Positions 16,264 to 26,500 of a stretch of 64,000 bases of DNA are shown one piece after another. The stretch comes from an uncultured Bacteroidota bacterium. Lineage in GTDB: Bacteria; Bacteroidota; Bacteroidia; Flavobacteriales_D; Crocinitomicaceae. The notes below the pieces were generated by a model. The model had not been told where the DNA came from. It did no database searches and saw only the letters and a program-made list of their open reading frames with translations. The stretch is from NCBI GenBank assembly GCA_937899625.1, contig CALCCB010000075.1:20485-84484 (forward strand). Reading direction: 5' to 3'. The first letter of the stretch is position 1; every line of letters begins with the position of its first letter. Position numbers and translations under genes: made by a program.

Positions 16264-18558
16264 ATGCGGATTTTCTCATCTATTGCATTTCGAATTTGGA
16301 TAATTTTTACTGCTGTTGGTTTGATAATATCGTTGCCAATGGCTTATTATTATAACAACTATCAGTTTGAACTACTTCAAGAATATACAAAAGGTCAGTT
16401 CGATGTTAACTCAAAAATTACATCCAAAGCTGTAATTAATGCGCTTGATTTTGACGATTATGCCATACTTAATGGAATCTTAAATGAAATCAGCGAAAGT
16501 AAAAATTACTCCTTTGTAGCCATTTTAGAAAAAAATAATTTAGGCAAGGAAGAGGTGCTTACATGCATGCCAGCCGAAATGGAGAATCAAATATTAAAAT
16601 TTGACTCGACTAAATATTTATTTAGCAGGGCTCCCTTTAAAACAGAGGTGGTCGAGGGAGTAGTTATAATGGCTGCATCAAAGGAAGACGCCCTTAAATC
16701 TGTAAGCTCCTTAAATAAACCTATAATTTACTTGGCAATTGCAGCAATTGTGGCGTCCGTGATCTTATTTGGATTTTCGATCTTTTTTCTAAGCCGGCCA
16801 ATCTTTAAGTCTATCGAAATTGCCAATTCTTTAGGTATGAGAGATTACAGCATCCCAATAACTTATAGATCTGGAAAGGATGAAATATCCAGACTCAACA
16901 ATGCTCTTTTAAACCTGAAAAATAATCTTATTGAATTAGATTCTGAAAATAGAAATTTATTGGAGGGATTGGAAACAAGAGTTGCAAGCATGACAGCTGA
17001 TATCTCTTACAAAAACGAACTTACAAACTTGCTGTTACAGGTCTCAACATTGTTTATGGACCATAAATCCGAAAAGTCACGAAATGAAACATACAATGAA
17101 ATCAATGAAGAAATCGCTAAAAAACTTCAGTTGTTCAAATTCAGAAATTTTTCATTAGATCATTCTCAATACATTGATTTTTATGATGAGTCAGAATGCA
17201 TGGATTGTTTTAAGTCTTTTCTGAAGTTAAATCCAGGATTCATTGAAAATCTAGAGATTAGAAAACTAATTCAGATACCCGAACAACACAAAGCATTTAT
17301 TTGGTCACACTGTATTGGACACGAGTTTTATAATGCAGAAATCTTCCTTTATGCTTTTTCTAACATCTCAAATGGAGTTGAAGGGGTTATTTTCTTAGCA
17401 GAAAGTTTACAAAAAAAGATTCAAGCCAAAGAGTTTACGGATATGTTAGATGTTTATTATTCGTTGCTGACCAACTTTAATAAAAGTTTAATCTTTGAAA
17501 ATGAATTGATTTCATTGAATAAGACACTCGAATCCAAGGTGTTGGAAAAAACAAGAGTGAACCTTGAAATTTCGAATACCTTAATAGCTCAAGATAAACT
17601 TGTTACATTAGGTGAAGTAGCTGCAGGAATTGCCCATGATCTAAATACTCCAATTGGCTCTATTAAAGCTTCCGCACAGGAGATCAATCAATTAATCGAT
17701 GAGTTTTTAACTATTATAACAGAAGTTACGAGTGAAGAATATCAATTTATTTTGTCATTTGCTTCAACACATGATTATTTGAGTAAGCACCGAACGGCTA
17801 TTCAAAAACTTAAAAATTCATCAGAACTAGTTAGTCAATTGAGGGGTGTTCTGATTAATCAACCTGATGAGCAAATTTCTAAAATTGCCTCACTGTTGAA
17901 TAATGCAGGTTTTGAACTCGTAGATTTTGATGAGTATGCTAATATTCTGCACTTTGAAAATACTGAAAAGATAATAAAGGGGATTAATATTCTTTGGTTG
18001 TTGCGTTCTTTCCTTTCGGGAATTGTGATTTCTTCAGAACGATCAGCTGGTGTAATTTCAAATCTACAAAATTTCGTTAAAGAAGATCTCACCCAAGAAA
18101 AATCAACTATCAACTTAGCCAAGAGTATTAAATCAATTGAACCTTTAATACGTCACAGAATTAAAGATAATATTGCATTGTTGATAGAAATAGATGATGC
18201 CATTAACATTCATGGGATAGAGATGAAATTATTCCAGGTTTGGACTAATATTTCGAAAAATGCGATTGAAGCCTTTGAAGAATCACCAGAAGACCAAACA
18301 GATAAATACATTAAAATCTTTACTAAAATTAAAGAGTCTAGGGTGCAAGTACACTTCGAAAATAATGGTCCCACCATCTCTGAGGAAAACCAGAAAAAAA
18401 TCTTCAAAAAGTTTTATTCAACTAAACATCGAAAAAATGGTACTGGTCTTGGATTGAGTATTGTTTCAAATATTATAGCTGAGCACTATGGTGAAATGAG
18501 GCTTACATCAGATCAAGTAACAACCTTTACTATAGATCTCCCACTTGTGTCAGATTAA
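16264..18558 (+). CDS. Membrane histidine kinase with enlarged DHp region
   Basis: A 764-residue kinase. One helix at residues about 9-30, a periplasmic domain to about 150, a second helix about 152-175 and a HAMP-like linker to about 225 form the sensor. The region 240-410 may be a GAF-like fold; coiled coil follows. The H-box is LGEVAAGIAHDLNTPIG with phosphoacceptor His458. The second DHp helix (ISSERSAGVISNLQNF) begins near residue 590, about 134 residues later, against some 45-50 in ordinary HisKA domains, so an insertion of roughly 85 residues is present. The ATPase has WTNISKNAIEAF and GTGLGLSIV, but the G1 box is ENNGPTIS, with Asn where the adenine-contacting Asp is expected. It is the last gene of the four-gene unit and overlaps the convergent hydrolase gene by 9 bp. 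Confidence 0.85.
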   Translation: MRIFSSIAFRIWIIFTAVGLIISLPMAYYYNNYQFELLQEYTKGQFDVNSKITSKAVINALDFDDYAILNGILNEISESKNYSFVAILEKNNLGKEEVLTCMPAEMENQILKFDSTKYLFSRAPFKTEVVEGVVIMAASKEDALKSVSSLNKPIIYLAIAAIVASVILFGFSIFFLSRPIFKSIEIANSLGMRDYSIPITYRSGKDEISRLNNALLNLKNNLIELDSENRNLLEGLETRVASMTADISYKNELTNLLLQVSTLFMDHKSEKSRNETYNEINEEIAKKLQLFKFRNFSLDHSQYIDFYDESECMDCFKSFLKLNPGFIENLEIRKLIQIPEQHKAFIWSHCIGHEFYNAEIFLYAFSNISNGVEGVIFLAESLQKKIQAKEFTDMLDVYYSLLTNFNKSLIFENELISLNKTLESKVLEKTRVNLEISNTLIAQDKLVTLGEVAAGIAHDLNTPIGSIKASAQEINQLIDEFLTIITEVTSEEYQFILSFASTHDYLSKHRTAIQKLKNSSELVSQLRGVLINQPDEQISKIASLLNNAGFELVDFDEYANILHFENTEKIIKGINILWLLRSFLSGIVISSERSAGVISNLQNFVKEDLTQEKSTINLAKSIKSIEPLIRHRIKDNIALLIEIDDAINIHGIEMKLFQVWTNISKNAIEAFEESPEDQTDKYIKIFTKIKESRVQVHFENNGPTISEENQKKIFKKFYSTKHRKNGTGLGLSIVSNIIAEHYGEMRLTSDQVTTFTIDLPLVSD

Positions 18559-19374
18559 TGTGCTTTTTATCCAGCCGATCATCTTGAAATAAGCACTATC
18601 TGCATCTAGATCGTTGTGTAATTCGTGATAACCGTCCGGAAAAAAAAATCCTTTCACATGATCTCCTGAGTGCTCGACCAGCTGTCTGGAAGCTTCAGCA
18701 GAAGTTAATCTATCCGCCTCACCATGCATAACTAACACAGGGATTTTGATCTCATGAGCTTTTTGGATGGCATAAGCTCCGGCCTTGTGAACATTAACAA
18801 AGAATGAAGCGGTTATTTTATCATGAACAAGGGGATCTTTCTTGTATTTTTCTACTACTTCTGTTATCCTCGAAATCGCAGCCACTTCCAAACCAGTTGA
18901 TTGAGAAAAACCAGGATAAATTCCCGAGGCCATTCTACCTAAGGATACTTTCCATTTCGGAGGATCGAAAGCCAATCGTAAATAGGGCGAAGAAGCTATA
19001 ATACCTTTTACCCTGGAATCCTGCTTCCTGATGGTATAATTCAATGCAAGATTTGCTCCCATGCTTTGGCTGAATAAGAAGGCCGGTAAGCCAGGAAACA
19101 GTTGAACAGATTCATTTATTACCATTTCAAGATCCTTCATTAAGTGCTCATACGAAGGGGAATGCCCCCTCTTCCCTGATGATCTACCGTGACCCCGATG
19201 ATCAAAAGCCAATACTGAATATCCAGCACCATTCAATTTTTCTGTCAGCTCTGCATATCTACCCGCGTGTTCCCCCATCCCATGAATAATGATCACAATT
19301 GCTTGAGCATCTGCAATTTGATCTATATACATCATCAATTCAAGTTCATCTTCTGTTTTCAGCTTTTTTTCCAT
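18550..19374 (-). CDS. Alpha/beta hydrolase, monoacylglycerol lipase-like
   Basis: A 274-residue soluble hydrolase of the serine aminopeptidase S33 / Hydrolase_4 group. The oxyanion segment is IIHGMGEHAGRY, followed by AFDHRGHGRSSG. The nucleophile elbow reads FSQSMGAN, with Ser104 as nucleophile (numbered from the ATG at 19374); the first glycine of GxSxG is replaced by Ser. The acid is in MHGEADRLTS and the His in PDGYHELHND. Relatives hydrolyse monoacylglycerols or lysophospholipids. A GTG six bases upstream is a less likely start. It converges on the kinase gene with a 9-bp overlap. Confidence 0.87.
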   Translation of the reverse strand: MEKKLKTEDELELMMYIDQIADAQAIVIIIHGMGEHAGRYAELTEKLNGAGYSVLAFDHRGHGRSSGKRGHSPSYEHLMKDLEMVINESVQLFPGLPAFLFSQSMGANLALNYTIRKQDSRVKGIIASSPYLRLAFDPPKWKVSLGRMASGIYPGFSQSTGLEVAAISRITEVVEKYKKDPLVHDKITASFFVNVHKAGAYAIQKAHEIKIPVLVMHGEADRLTSAEASRQLVEHSGDHVKGFFFPDGYHELHNDLDADSAYFKMIGWIKSTLI

Positions 19375-19448
19375 TATCACGAAATTAAAAATTCAATGAA
19401 AATAACTTCAGCGTAAATCGGATTCTTTTTCAATTCACAGGAATGTAA

Positions 19449-19456
19449 TACCTTTG
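19449..19456 (+). promoter_or_regulatory. Promoter -7 box of the PKD/SprB adhesin gene
   Basis: TACCTTTG fits TAnnTTTG exactly, 23 bp before the ATG. No TTG is found at the usual distance upstream, so only the -7 element is supported. Confidence 0.5.
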
Positions 19457-19479
19457 CTCTCAATAAACTAACCATACTT

Positions 19480-22400
19480 ATGAATTTCAATAAATGGCTC
19501 TTTGTCAGCACAATATTCATCTCCTTAGCAGTTTCGAGCTCTTATTCCTATGCTTGTAATTGTCCTATTTTCGCTACAGCATCCGGATCTGATACACCAG
19601 GTACAACTGCTACGATCACTGATTTTTCGTGTGCACAAGGCAATATTACATCCGCCTTTTTATCCTTCAACTTACAGGGCACAAATTGCCCGAGCTGGAC
19701 ATTTGCGAATGTGATCGTTAACGGTAACGTTATTGCAACAGGTCTTTGTTCTGCCGATAACATGGACCTTTCCCCGTTTTTTCCATTGACTTCTGTTTCA
19801 GTTACGGCTTTAGACAACCCTGCAGATGGCGTTTCGGATAATGTCACTGTAAATATGTATTTAGGGTTGAATGGGGCTCAAGCAACATTCGGTTTCACTG
19901 CCCCAAGCTATGTCTGTTACGGTCAGCCAGTTCAGTTTAACAACCAAACACAATGTGCTTCTACTTATTCATGGGATTTTGGCGATGGTCAACAATCTAA
20001 CCTTGAACAACCCTCGCACATCTATTCAGAAGCTGGATACTACTACGTTAATATGATGGCATTTGATGCCTCTGGCAGTTATATGGGTAATTACAGTCAA
20101 ACTGTATTTGTGGCAGGGCATAAACCTTTTTTCAATTTGAGTGAAGATACCGTTTGTGTAGGAGATCAAATTCAAATCTGGGATGCGGGTTTTTTTCAAA
20201 ACAATGCCAATGTCACTTACACCATAAACTATGGTGATGGAAATCAGGAGGTTGTAAACAATTCATGGGCTAGCTTTAACCATTCTTATGCAACCGCTGG
20301 GGACTTTACTACAACCTTAACAATTGAATCCAATTGTGGTGTACAGATCATTGATACAATTATCCATGTTGGGAATAATTTGCCGGTAAGTGGTTTCATT
20401 GATGTATATGCAGGAAATGGTGGGGCTATATGCCCTGGAACTCAAGTAAATCTCTACACTAATTGGGACCTTGATTATCTTTTTAATTATGGCGATGGCC
20501 TTACGGGAACAGCAGGAAATCATATATATCCATCGTTTGGCACCTATATTCCAAGCGTAACATTACAAAATGGGTGCGGAAATACTGCTACATACATTGG
20601 GAACCCGATCATCGTGACAAATGTGCCATATTATTCAGGTGACGCATACATTGGGGCCAACATAAATAATATAAATAATCAGGCTTGTCCTGGTACAAGT
20701 GTCGGATTTTCGACCGCGAATGCATCTTCGTATAGCTGGAATTTTGGTGATGGGGGCACCAGTAACGTGCGATACCCATCACATATTTTTACAAATCCCG
20801 GAACTTATAATGTGGGGGTTACACTCTTTGACGGTTGTGGTAATGATACAACCCTAACAATGACGGTGCAGATCGTAACTAATCTTCCAATAAACCCAAA
20901 TGTTGCGATCACATCGGATGTTCCAAGTGAGATTTGCATTGGAGATGGCTTTCAGTATAATGTAAGCTCGGCATATCAATATGAAAATTCAGGTACATTT
21001 CTGTGGAATTTTGGTGATGGCACATTTTCTGACTCGAGAGATGGTTTCCATAGTTATTCCTCAGCGGGCACCTATTTAGTTTCATGTACAATTACAAATT
21101 CATGTGGTAATGACACTACTTTATTCGCTCAAATAGCAGCAGGAACTAATATTCCTCCACAGTTTATCTATGCTGGAACCCCACAAGAAATTTATTGCCC
21201 AGGTGACAATGTCCCACTAGTTGCCGCTCCATATAACGCTGCTTCGACTTTGGTTTGGGACATGGGTAATGGAACAACAATTGCGTCTCAAGATTCTCTT
21301 GTTTTGAATATTGAGGGAACAATGGTAGTTTACCATTTGGCAAACTATTCATATTCTTCTCCCGGCATCTACAATGTTCAAGCAACAATAACTAACGGCT
21401 GTGGACTCTCAGCAACGGAGCAATTTGTTCTTACAGTTGGTTCAGGGGCAGAAATAGAGAACGCAGGATTTTTCATTGATTTTGATGAATATGTTTGTCT
21501 TGGAGAACCCGTTGTCTTTCGTGGATATGGAGGAAATGAGTTCTTTTGGAATTTTGGCGATAATTCAGGAATTGAATTGTCTAGTGCCGCACTAGAGCCT
21601 GTTGAACATAGTTACAATACCCCAGGGTCCTACATCGTTACTATGATCGCTTTCAATAATTGTGGGGATACAGCAATGTTTACTCAACAGATTATAATTC
21701 CAGACTCTGATATGGAAATTATAACCAACTCACTTGACGCAAGCTGTTTACAGGCCGATGGTCAAGCCATTGCAAATGTAATCGGTCCAAATCCTCCTTA
21801 CAGCTATAGCTGGACCAGCGGGGATAACACGAACATTGCAAGTGACCTTGAAGCAGGAATCTATGTTGTAACTGTTACAGATAATAAAGGCTGTTCTGAC
21901 TTTGCCATCGCTACAATATCTGACGCGCAAGCCCCTACACTGGCCGTTACCAATGTCATTGATGTAAGTTGTTTTGGCGAAGACAATGGCGCCATCGATA
22001 TAACTCCTATTGGGAATACTTCGGGCATCCAATACCTTTGGTCGAATGGTGCAACAACGGAGGATGTAAATGGCCTGGTAGCTGGTCCATACGAAGTTAT
22101 CGCAACAAATGGTCAAGGCTGCATTGCAGTAGCCTCAATCCTGGTAGAACAACCAGGAGAAGTGAGCATTGCGTTTACTTCCAATGACGCTTCATGTAAT
22201 TTAAGTAACGGAAGTGCAACTGCAGTCGTGAATGGAACTACTGGACCTTATACCTACATCTGGTCGAACGGACAAAGCGGTCCTAATGCTACTGGTCTCG
22301 CAGCAGGAGTTTATACTGTTTCGGTCATTGACAACCAAAGCTGCTTGACAACAGCTAATGTTGCGATCAGTGAAACAAATGCCCCGGGAATCATTATGGA

Positions 22401-23469
22401 TTCCATCGTGAACATCGGTTGTGGAGAAGGGGGAAGCGGAATCTATATTTCGCCAATCGGAGGAACGTTACCTTATACGTATGTTTGGTCGACTGGTGCA
22501 ACAACTCAAGATCTAATAGGTCTATCACCTGACGAATACTGGGTTTCGGTAACCGGAGCAAACGGTTGCGAGGGATATGAACTTTTTGAAATTGAATACG
22601 AGAACCCACTTCCAAATCCAATTTGTGTTGTTACTGTCACTCCATCTCAGCACAATAAGGTGGCATGGGAAAAAATTGCCACAACCGGAATCGACCACTA
22701 CAACATTTATAAAGAAAGTAGCTCTGCAGGATTATACTATTTGATGGGAACAGTGCCTTATGATTCCTTAAGTATCTATATTGACACCATTTCAAATCCT
22801 GCTGTTCAAGCATACAGATATAAGATCTCCGCAGTTGATAGTTGTGGTACTGAATCATACATCAGTTCTCAACACAAGACCATCCACCTGACACAAAACA
22901 TTGGTGTTTCACAGGAAGTCAATCTGATCTGGGATAATTACACTGGTTTCTCCTACACTACCTATAATATACTTCGTTACGATGATGCTGCAGGATGGAC
23001 GATGCTGACTTCTCTTCCAAGTAACGTGAATTCATATAGTGACTTGAATGCACCATTAGGAACAGCAACATCGTTGTACTATGTCATAGAAGTTCCTTTG
23101 GAAGCGCCTTGTGTATCAACCACAATGCACGTAGAAAACAACAATACGACTCGTTCTAACCGAACCGAGGCTATTGCTGGAGATATTACCGATGGAATTT
23201 CAGAATTGAAATGGGTGAACAGTCTATCCGTTTATCCTAACCCATCAAAAGGATTGTTCCAGATCAATTTATTTGCAGGAGATGTTAATCAAGCAGCTTT
23301 TCAGGTAGTTGATGCTCAAGGAAGAATTGTTCGAGAACATCAAGAAGGCTACATGTATCATGGGCAGGAACTTGAGATGGAGCTCACTGATCTGACAACC
23401 GGAGTATATCTCTTGAAAGTTGAATTTGATGGAAATCTAATAACCAAACGAATTGTCATTCAAAAGTGA
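19480..23469 (+). CDS. Large PKD/SprB-repeat surface protein with T9SS type A sorting domain
   Basis: A 1329-residue secreted protein with a signal peptide (NKWLFVSTIFISLAVSSSYS). From residue about 130 to 760 there are about seven PKD-like modules, marked by WDFGDGQ, INYGDGN, FNYGDGL, WNFGDGG, WNFGDGT, WDMGNGT and WNFGDNS, each with paired cysteines. Four SprB-type repeats follow (residues about 750-1050), with DVSCFGEDNGAIDI and LWSNGATTEDV-type cores. A FnIII-like stretch and a C-terminal T9SS domain (LSVYPNPSKGLFQIN, TTGVYLLKVEF) close it. Such proteins are exported by T9SS and act as adhesins or gliding/surface matrix proteins; the ligand is unknown. A terminator follows directly. Confidence 0.88.
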   Translation: MNFNKWLFVSTIFISLAVSSSYSYACNCPIFATASGSDTPGTTATITDFSCAQGNITSAFLSFNLQGTNCPSWTFANVIVNGNVIATGLCSADNMDLSPFFPLTSVSVTALDNPADGVSDNVTVNMYLGLNGAQATFGFTAPSYVCYGQPVQFNNQTQCASTYSWDFGDGQQSNLEQPSHIYSEAGYYYVNMMAFDASGSYMGNYSQTVFVAGHKPFFNLSEDTVCVGDQIQIWDAGFFQNNANVTYTINYGDGNQEVVNNSWASFNHSYATAGDFTTTLTIESNCGVQIIDTIIHVGNNLPVSGFIDVYAGNGGAICPGTQVNLYTNWDLDYLFNYGDGLTGTAGNHIYPSFGTYIPSVTLQNGCGNTATYIGNPIIVTNVPYYSGDAYIGANINNINNQACPGTSVGFSTANASSYSWNFGDGGTSNVRYPSHIFTNPGTYNVGVTLFDGCGNDTTLTMTVQIVTNLPINPNVAITSDVPSEICIGDGFQYNVSSAYQYENSGTFLWNFGDGTFSDSRDGFHSYSSAGTYLVSCTITNSCGNDTTLFAQIAAGTNIPPQFIYAGTPQEIYCPGDNVPLVAAPYNAASTLVWDMGNGTTIASQDSLVLNIEGTMVVYHLANYSYSSPGIYNVQATITNGCGLSATEQFVLTVGSGAEIENAGFFIDFDEYVCLGEPVVFRGYGGNEFFWNFGDNSGIELSSAALEPVEHSYNTPGSYIVTMIAFNNCGDTAMFTQQIIIPDSDMEIITNSLDASCLQADGQAIANVIGPNPPYSYSWTSGDNTNIASDLEAGIYVVTVTDNKGCSDFAIATISDAQAPTLAVTNVIDVSCFGEDNGAIDITPIGNTSGIQYLWSNGATTEDVNGLVAGPYEVIATNGQGCIAVASILVEQPGEVSIAFTSNDASCNLSNGSATAVVNGTTGPYTYIWSNGQSGPNATGLAAGVYTVSVIDNQSCLTTANVAISETNAPGIIMDSIVNIGCGEGGSGIYISPIGGTLPYTYVWSTGATTQDLIGLSPDEYWVSVTGANGCEGYELFEIEYENPLPNPICVVTVTPSQHNKVAWEKIATTGIDHYNIYKESSSAGLYYLMGTVPYDSLSIYIDTISNPAVQAYRYKISAVDSCGTESYISSQHKTIHLTQNIGVSQEVNLIWDNYTGFSYTTYNILRYDDAAGWTMLTSLPSNVNSYSDLNAPLGTATSLYYVIEVPLEAPCVSTTMHVENNNTTRSNRTEAIAGDITDGISELKWVNSLSVYPNPSKGLFQINLFAGDVNQAAFQVVDAQGRIVREHQEGYMYHGQELEMELTDLTTGVYLLKVEFDGNLITKRIVIQK

Positions 23470-23478
23470 TTTAAATAG

Positions 23479-23510
23479 AAAGCCTTGTTAACGCAGGGCT
23501 TTTTTTATTT
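23479..23510 (+). terminator. Rho-independent terminator after the PKD/SprB gene
   Basis: A 9-bp stem (AAAGCCTTG 23479-23487 with CAGGGCTTT 23494-23502, one G-T pair), six-base loop and T-rich tail. It isolates the adhesin gene from the phosphatase that begins 8 bp later. Confidence 0.85.
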
Positions 23511-23517
23511 TTAACAC

Positions 23518-26500
23518 ATGAAACAAGGGGGAATGATCACAAAGGCCATATCAACAGTACTATTCATGTGCTTGTTTTGCGTAATTTCATTCGCTCAAAA
23601 CAATCGTCAGCTCGGCTCACTGAACATTAGAAATTATCCGAGTACCGAGTACAATGGTCAAACCCAGATCTTCTCGATAGCACAAGACCAGAATGGGATC
23701 ATGTATTTCGGAAATAAGACCGGAGTGCTTCTTTACGATGGTCGAAAATGGGAGACCATTAAAGTTCTGAATGAAAAGAATGATAGCTACGAAGTCAATG
23801 CTTTAGCAGCCTCACCGGAAGGTATCATTTATGTCGGAGCCAGGGGAGATCTTGGATATCTGGAATCGGATGCCAGCGGTAAAGCACATTTTGTCTCCAT
23901 TGCTACTCAACTCGATAAGGGCACGGATCTAAAAAATCCCAGAACCATTAAAGTCACCAATGACGGAGTATTCTTCTATTATGGAGATATCATCTACCAA
24001 TACAAGAACAAAAAACTAAAGGCCTGGAAAAGTCCAGAAAATGATGCCTATTACGGTATGTTCTATGCTGACGGAAAGATCTATGCTGCAAGATCGGCGA
24101 CCGGGCTATATTCGCTTGAAAGTGGAGATTTCAAACCCGCACCCAACGGAGGCAAGTACAATTTAGACGAAAAGATCTACTCGATCCTTAATTTTGATAA
24201 TGGTACCTACTTGCAGACTACTGAAGGGAACATCACAAATATTTCAGATCCTTTTTATCCGGAAACTTTGGTGCTGGAAAATATTAAGCCTGCGTACAAT
24301 GCTATCAATGTGTATGATAAGTATTTTTCAAGCGGGTCCTTTTCAGATGGACTGCTTGTCTATGATCGTAACTTCAGGTTGATCTATCGAATTGATATTG
24401 GAACGGGACTGATCGACAACAACATCAATTGTCAATATCTGGATCGTGAGGGAAACATTTGGGTAGGAACCAACAAGGGAATTTCCAAAATTGACATCAT
24501 ATCACCTGTCAGCCGTTTCGGGATAAATTTTGGGATGACCAGTGGTGTTGAAGGGATCTGTGCATTTAAGGGAATCAAATATTTTGCTACACTTAGTGGG
24601 GTATATTACCTGAATGATCAGCAAGGCGATCATGCTGAAAGGATCAAGAAAGTGAATGGTTTGAATATCGATTGTTATGGCATAAAAACTGTTGCATTTG
24701 GCAGAGACACCGTTCTATTGGTCGCAGCGAACAATGGTGTTTGGATGCTTCGTGAAAAATTCGGAACACTCACATTGGTCTCAAAATGCGGTCCATACAA
24801 TTTTGCACAATCCCCAAAAGATCCGAATCTTGTTTTCGTTGCCAATTATGATGGGTTGAGCTCGATCCGTTGGAACGGAGCTGGCTTCACAGATGAGGGG
24901 TATATCAACGGATTTTCAGAGGACATTTTCAATATTAACGTTCAAGCTGATGGGACACTGTGGTTAGGAACCATTGCCTCTGGTATTATCAAAGCCCATG
25001 TCTCAACCGTTAAAACAAAAGGCAGATTGTCTACTATTGGGAATGGGAAAGACGGAGCACATTATATCACTTTGATCGACGGGGTTCCTCATGCGGGAAA
25101 TGATAATGGCCTGTTTGAGATCAGAGGAAATCAATTGATTCCATCCAACATCTATACTTTCCCTAAAAAAGGATCTGTTCACCGATTGCTTAAAGATGCT
25201 TCAGGGCGATTATGGGCTATTCTTGTTCACGATAACACTCATTATGAGATCGGTTTTTTTGAAAACAATGCTCAGCACTCTTGGAATTCGATAGATTTCG
25301 TGCGCTTTTCCACAGACATCGTTCACGGACTATTCGATGACCGAGGCGGATCGATATGGTTAGGTGGTCCCAATGGATTAATGGTATACAATCCAGAGAT
25401 CAAAAAAGATTATGATCCCGGGTTTTCCTGTTTCCTCCGCCAATTGACATGGTCTGATAGCGTGTTGTATTCGGGAATGCGCTTTTCAAAAGATCAGAAA
25501 ATCAAATTCCCAGAACTTCCGTATTCCTCAAAAGAAATTTCATTCGAAGCTGCAGCGACCACTTTCTACGATGAAGAAGGAACCGAATTCAGCTTCAAGC
25601 TGGACGGTCAGGACGAGGAGTGGACAAGTTGGTCAACGAACAATAAAAAATCCTATACAAACCTCAAAGAAGGAACATATACATTACACATTAAAGCCAG
25701 GAACATTTACGGTTTTGAGTCGGAAATAGCCACTTATACTTTTACCATATTGCCACCGTGGTACAGAACGATCTGGGCGTACATCATTTATATTCTGATA
25801 GGTATTGTCCTCTATTATTTCTCCGTGAAATTTGCCAATCGACGGATCAGAAAACAAAAAGAACATCTCGAAGAAGTTGTCAAAGAACGAACTGCCGAAA
25901 TTGTAGAACAAAAAATTGAGATCGAAAAGCAAAAAGAGATCGTTGAAGAAAAGAACAAGGATATCATGGACAGTATCCGTTATGCGAAACGTCTCCAGGA
26001 CGCTATTCTCCCAACAAGCGAATACATCAGCAGCTGTTTTAAGGAATCCTTTGTACTATTTAAACCAAAAGATATTGTCTCTGGAGATTTTTATTGGGTT
26101 CGCAAAGTGGATCACCTCGTCTATTTTGCGGTGGTAGATTGTACTGGACACGGAGTTCCAGGAGCTTTCGTAAGTATAGTTGGAAACAATGGTCTTAATC
26201 GAGCGATCAAGGAATTCGATCTTGTTGATCCTGCCGAAATCCTGAATAAATTGACAATCCTAGTGGAAGATGCTTTTCGTCAACAAGGGTATTCTGAGGT
26301 AAGGGACGGAATGGACATCGCCCTGTGCTGCCTTAACACGCAAACCGGTGAATTGACCTATTCAGGAGCAAATAATCCAATTTACATTTTATCAGGTGAA
26401 GATCTAAGAGAGATCAAGGCAGACAAACAACCCATCGGTCACTTTGAAGACAGAAAACCGTTCACCTCACATACGGTTCAGTTACAACCGGATGACACGG

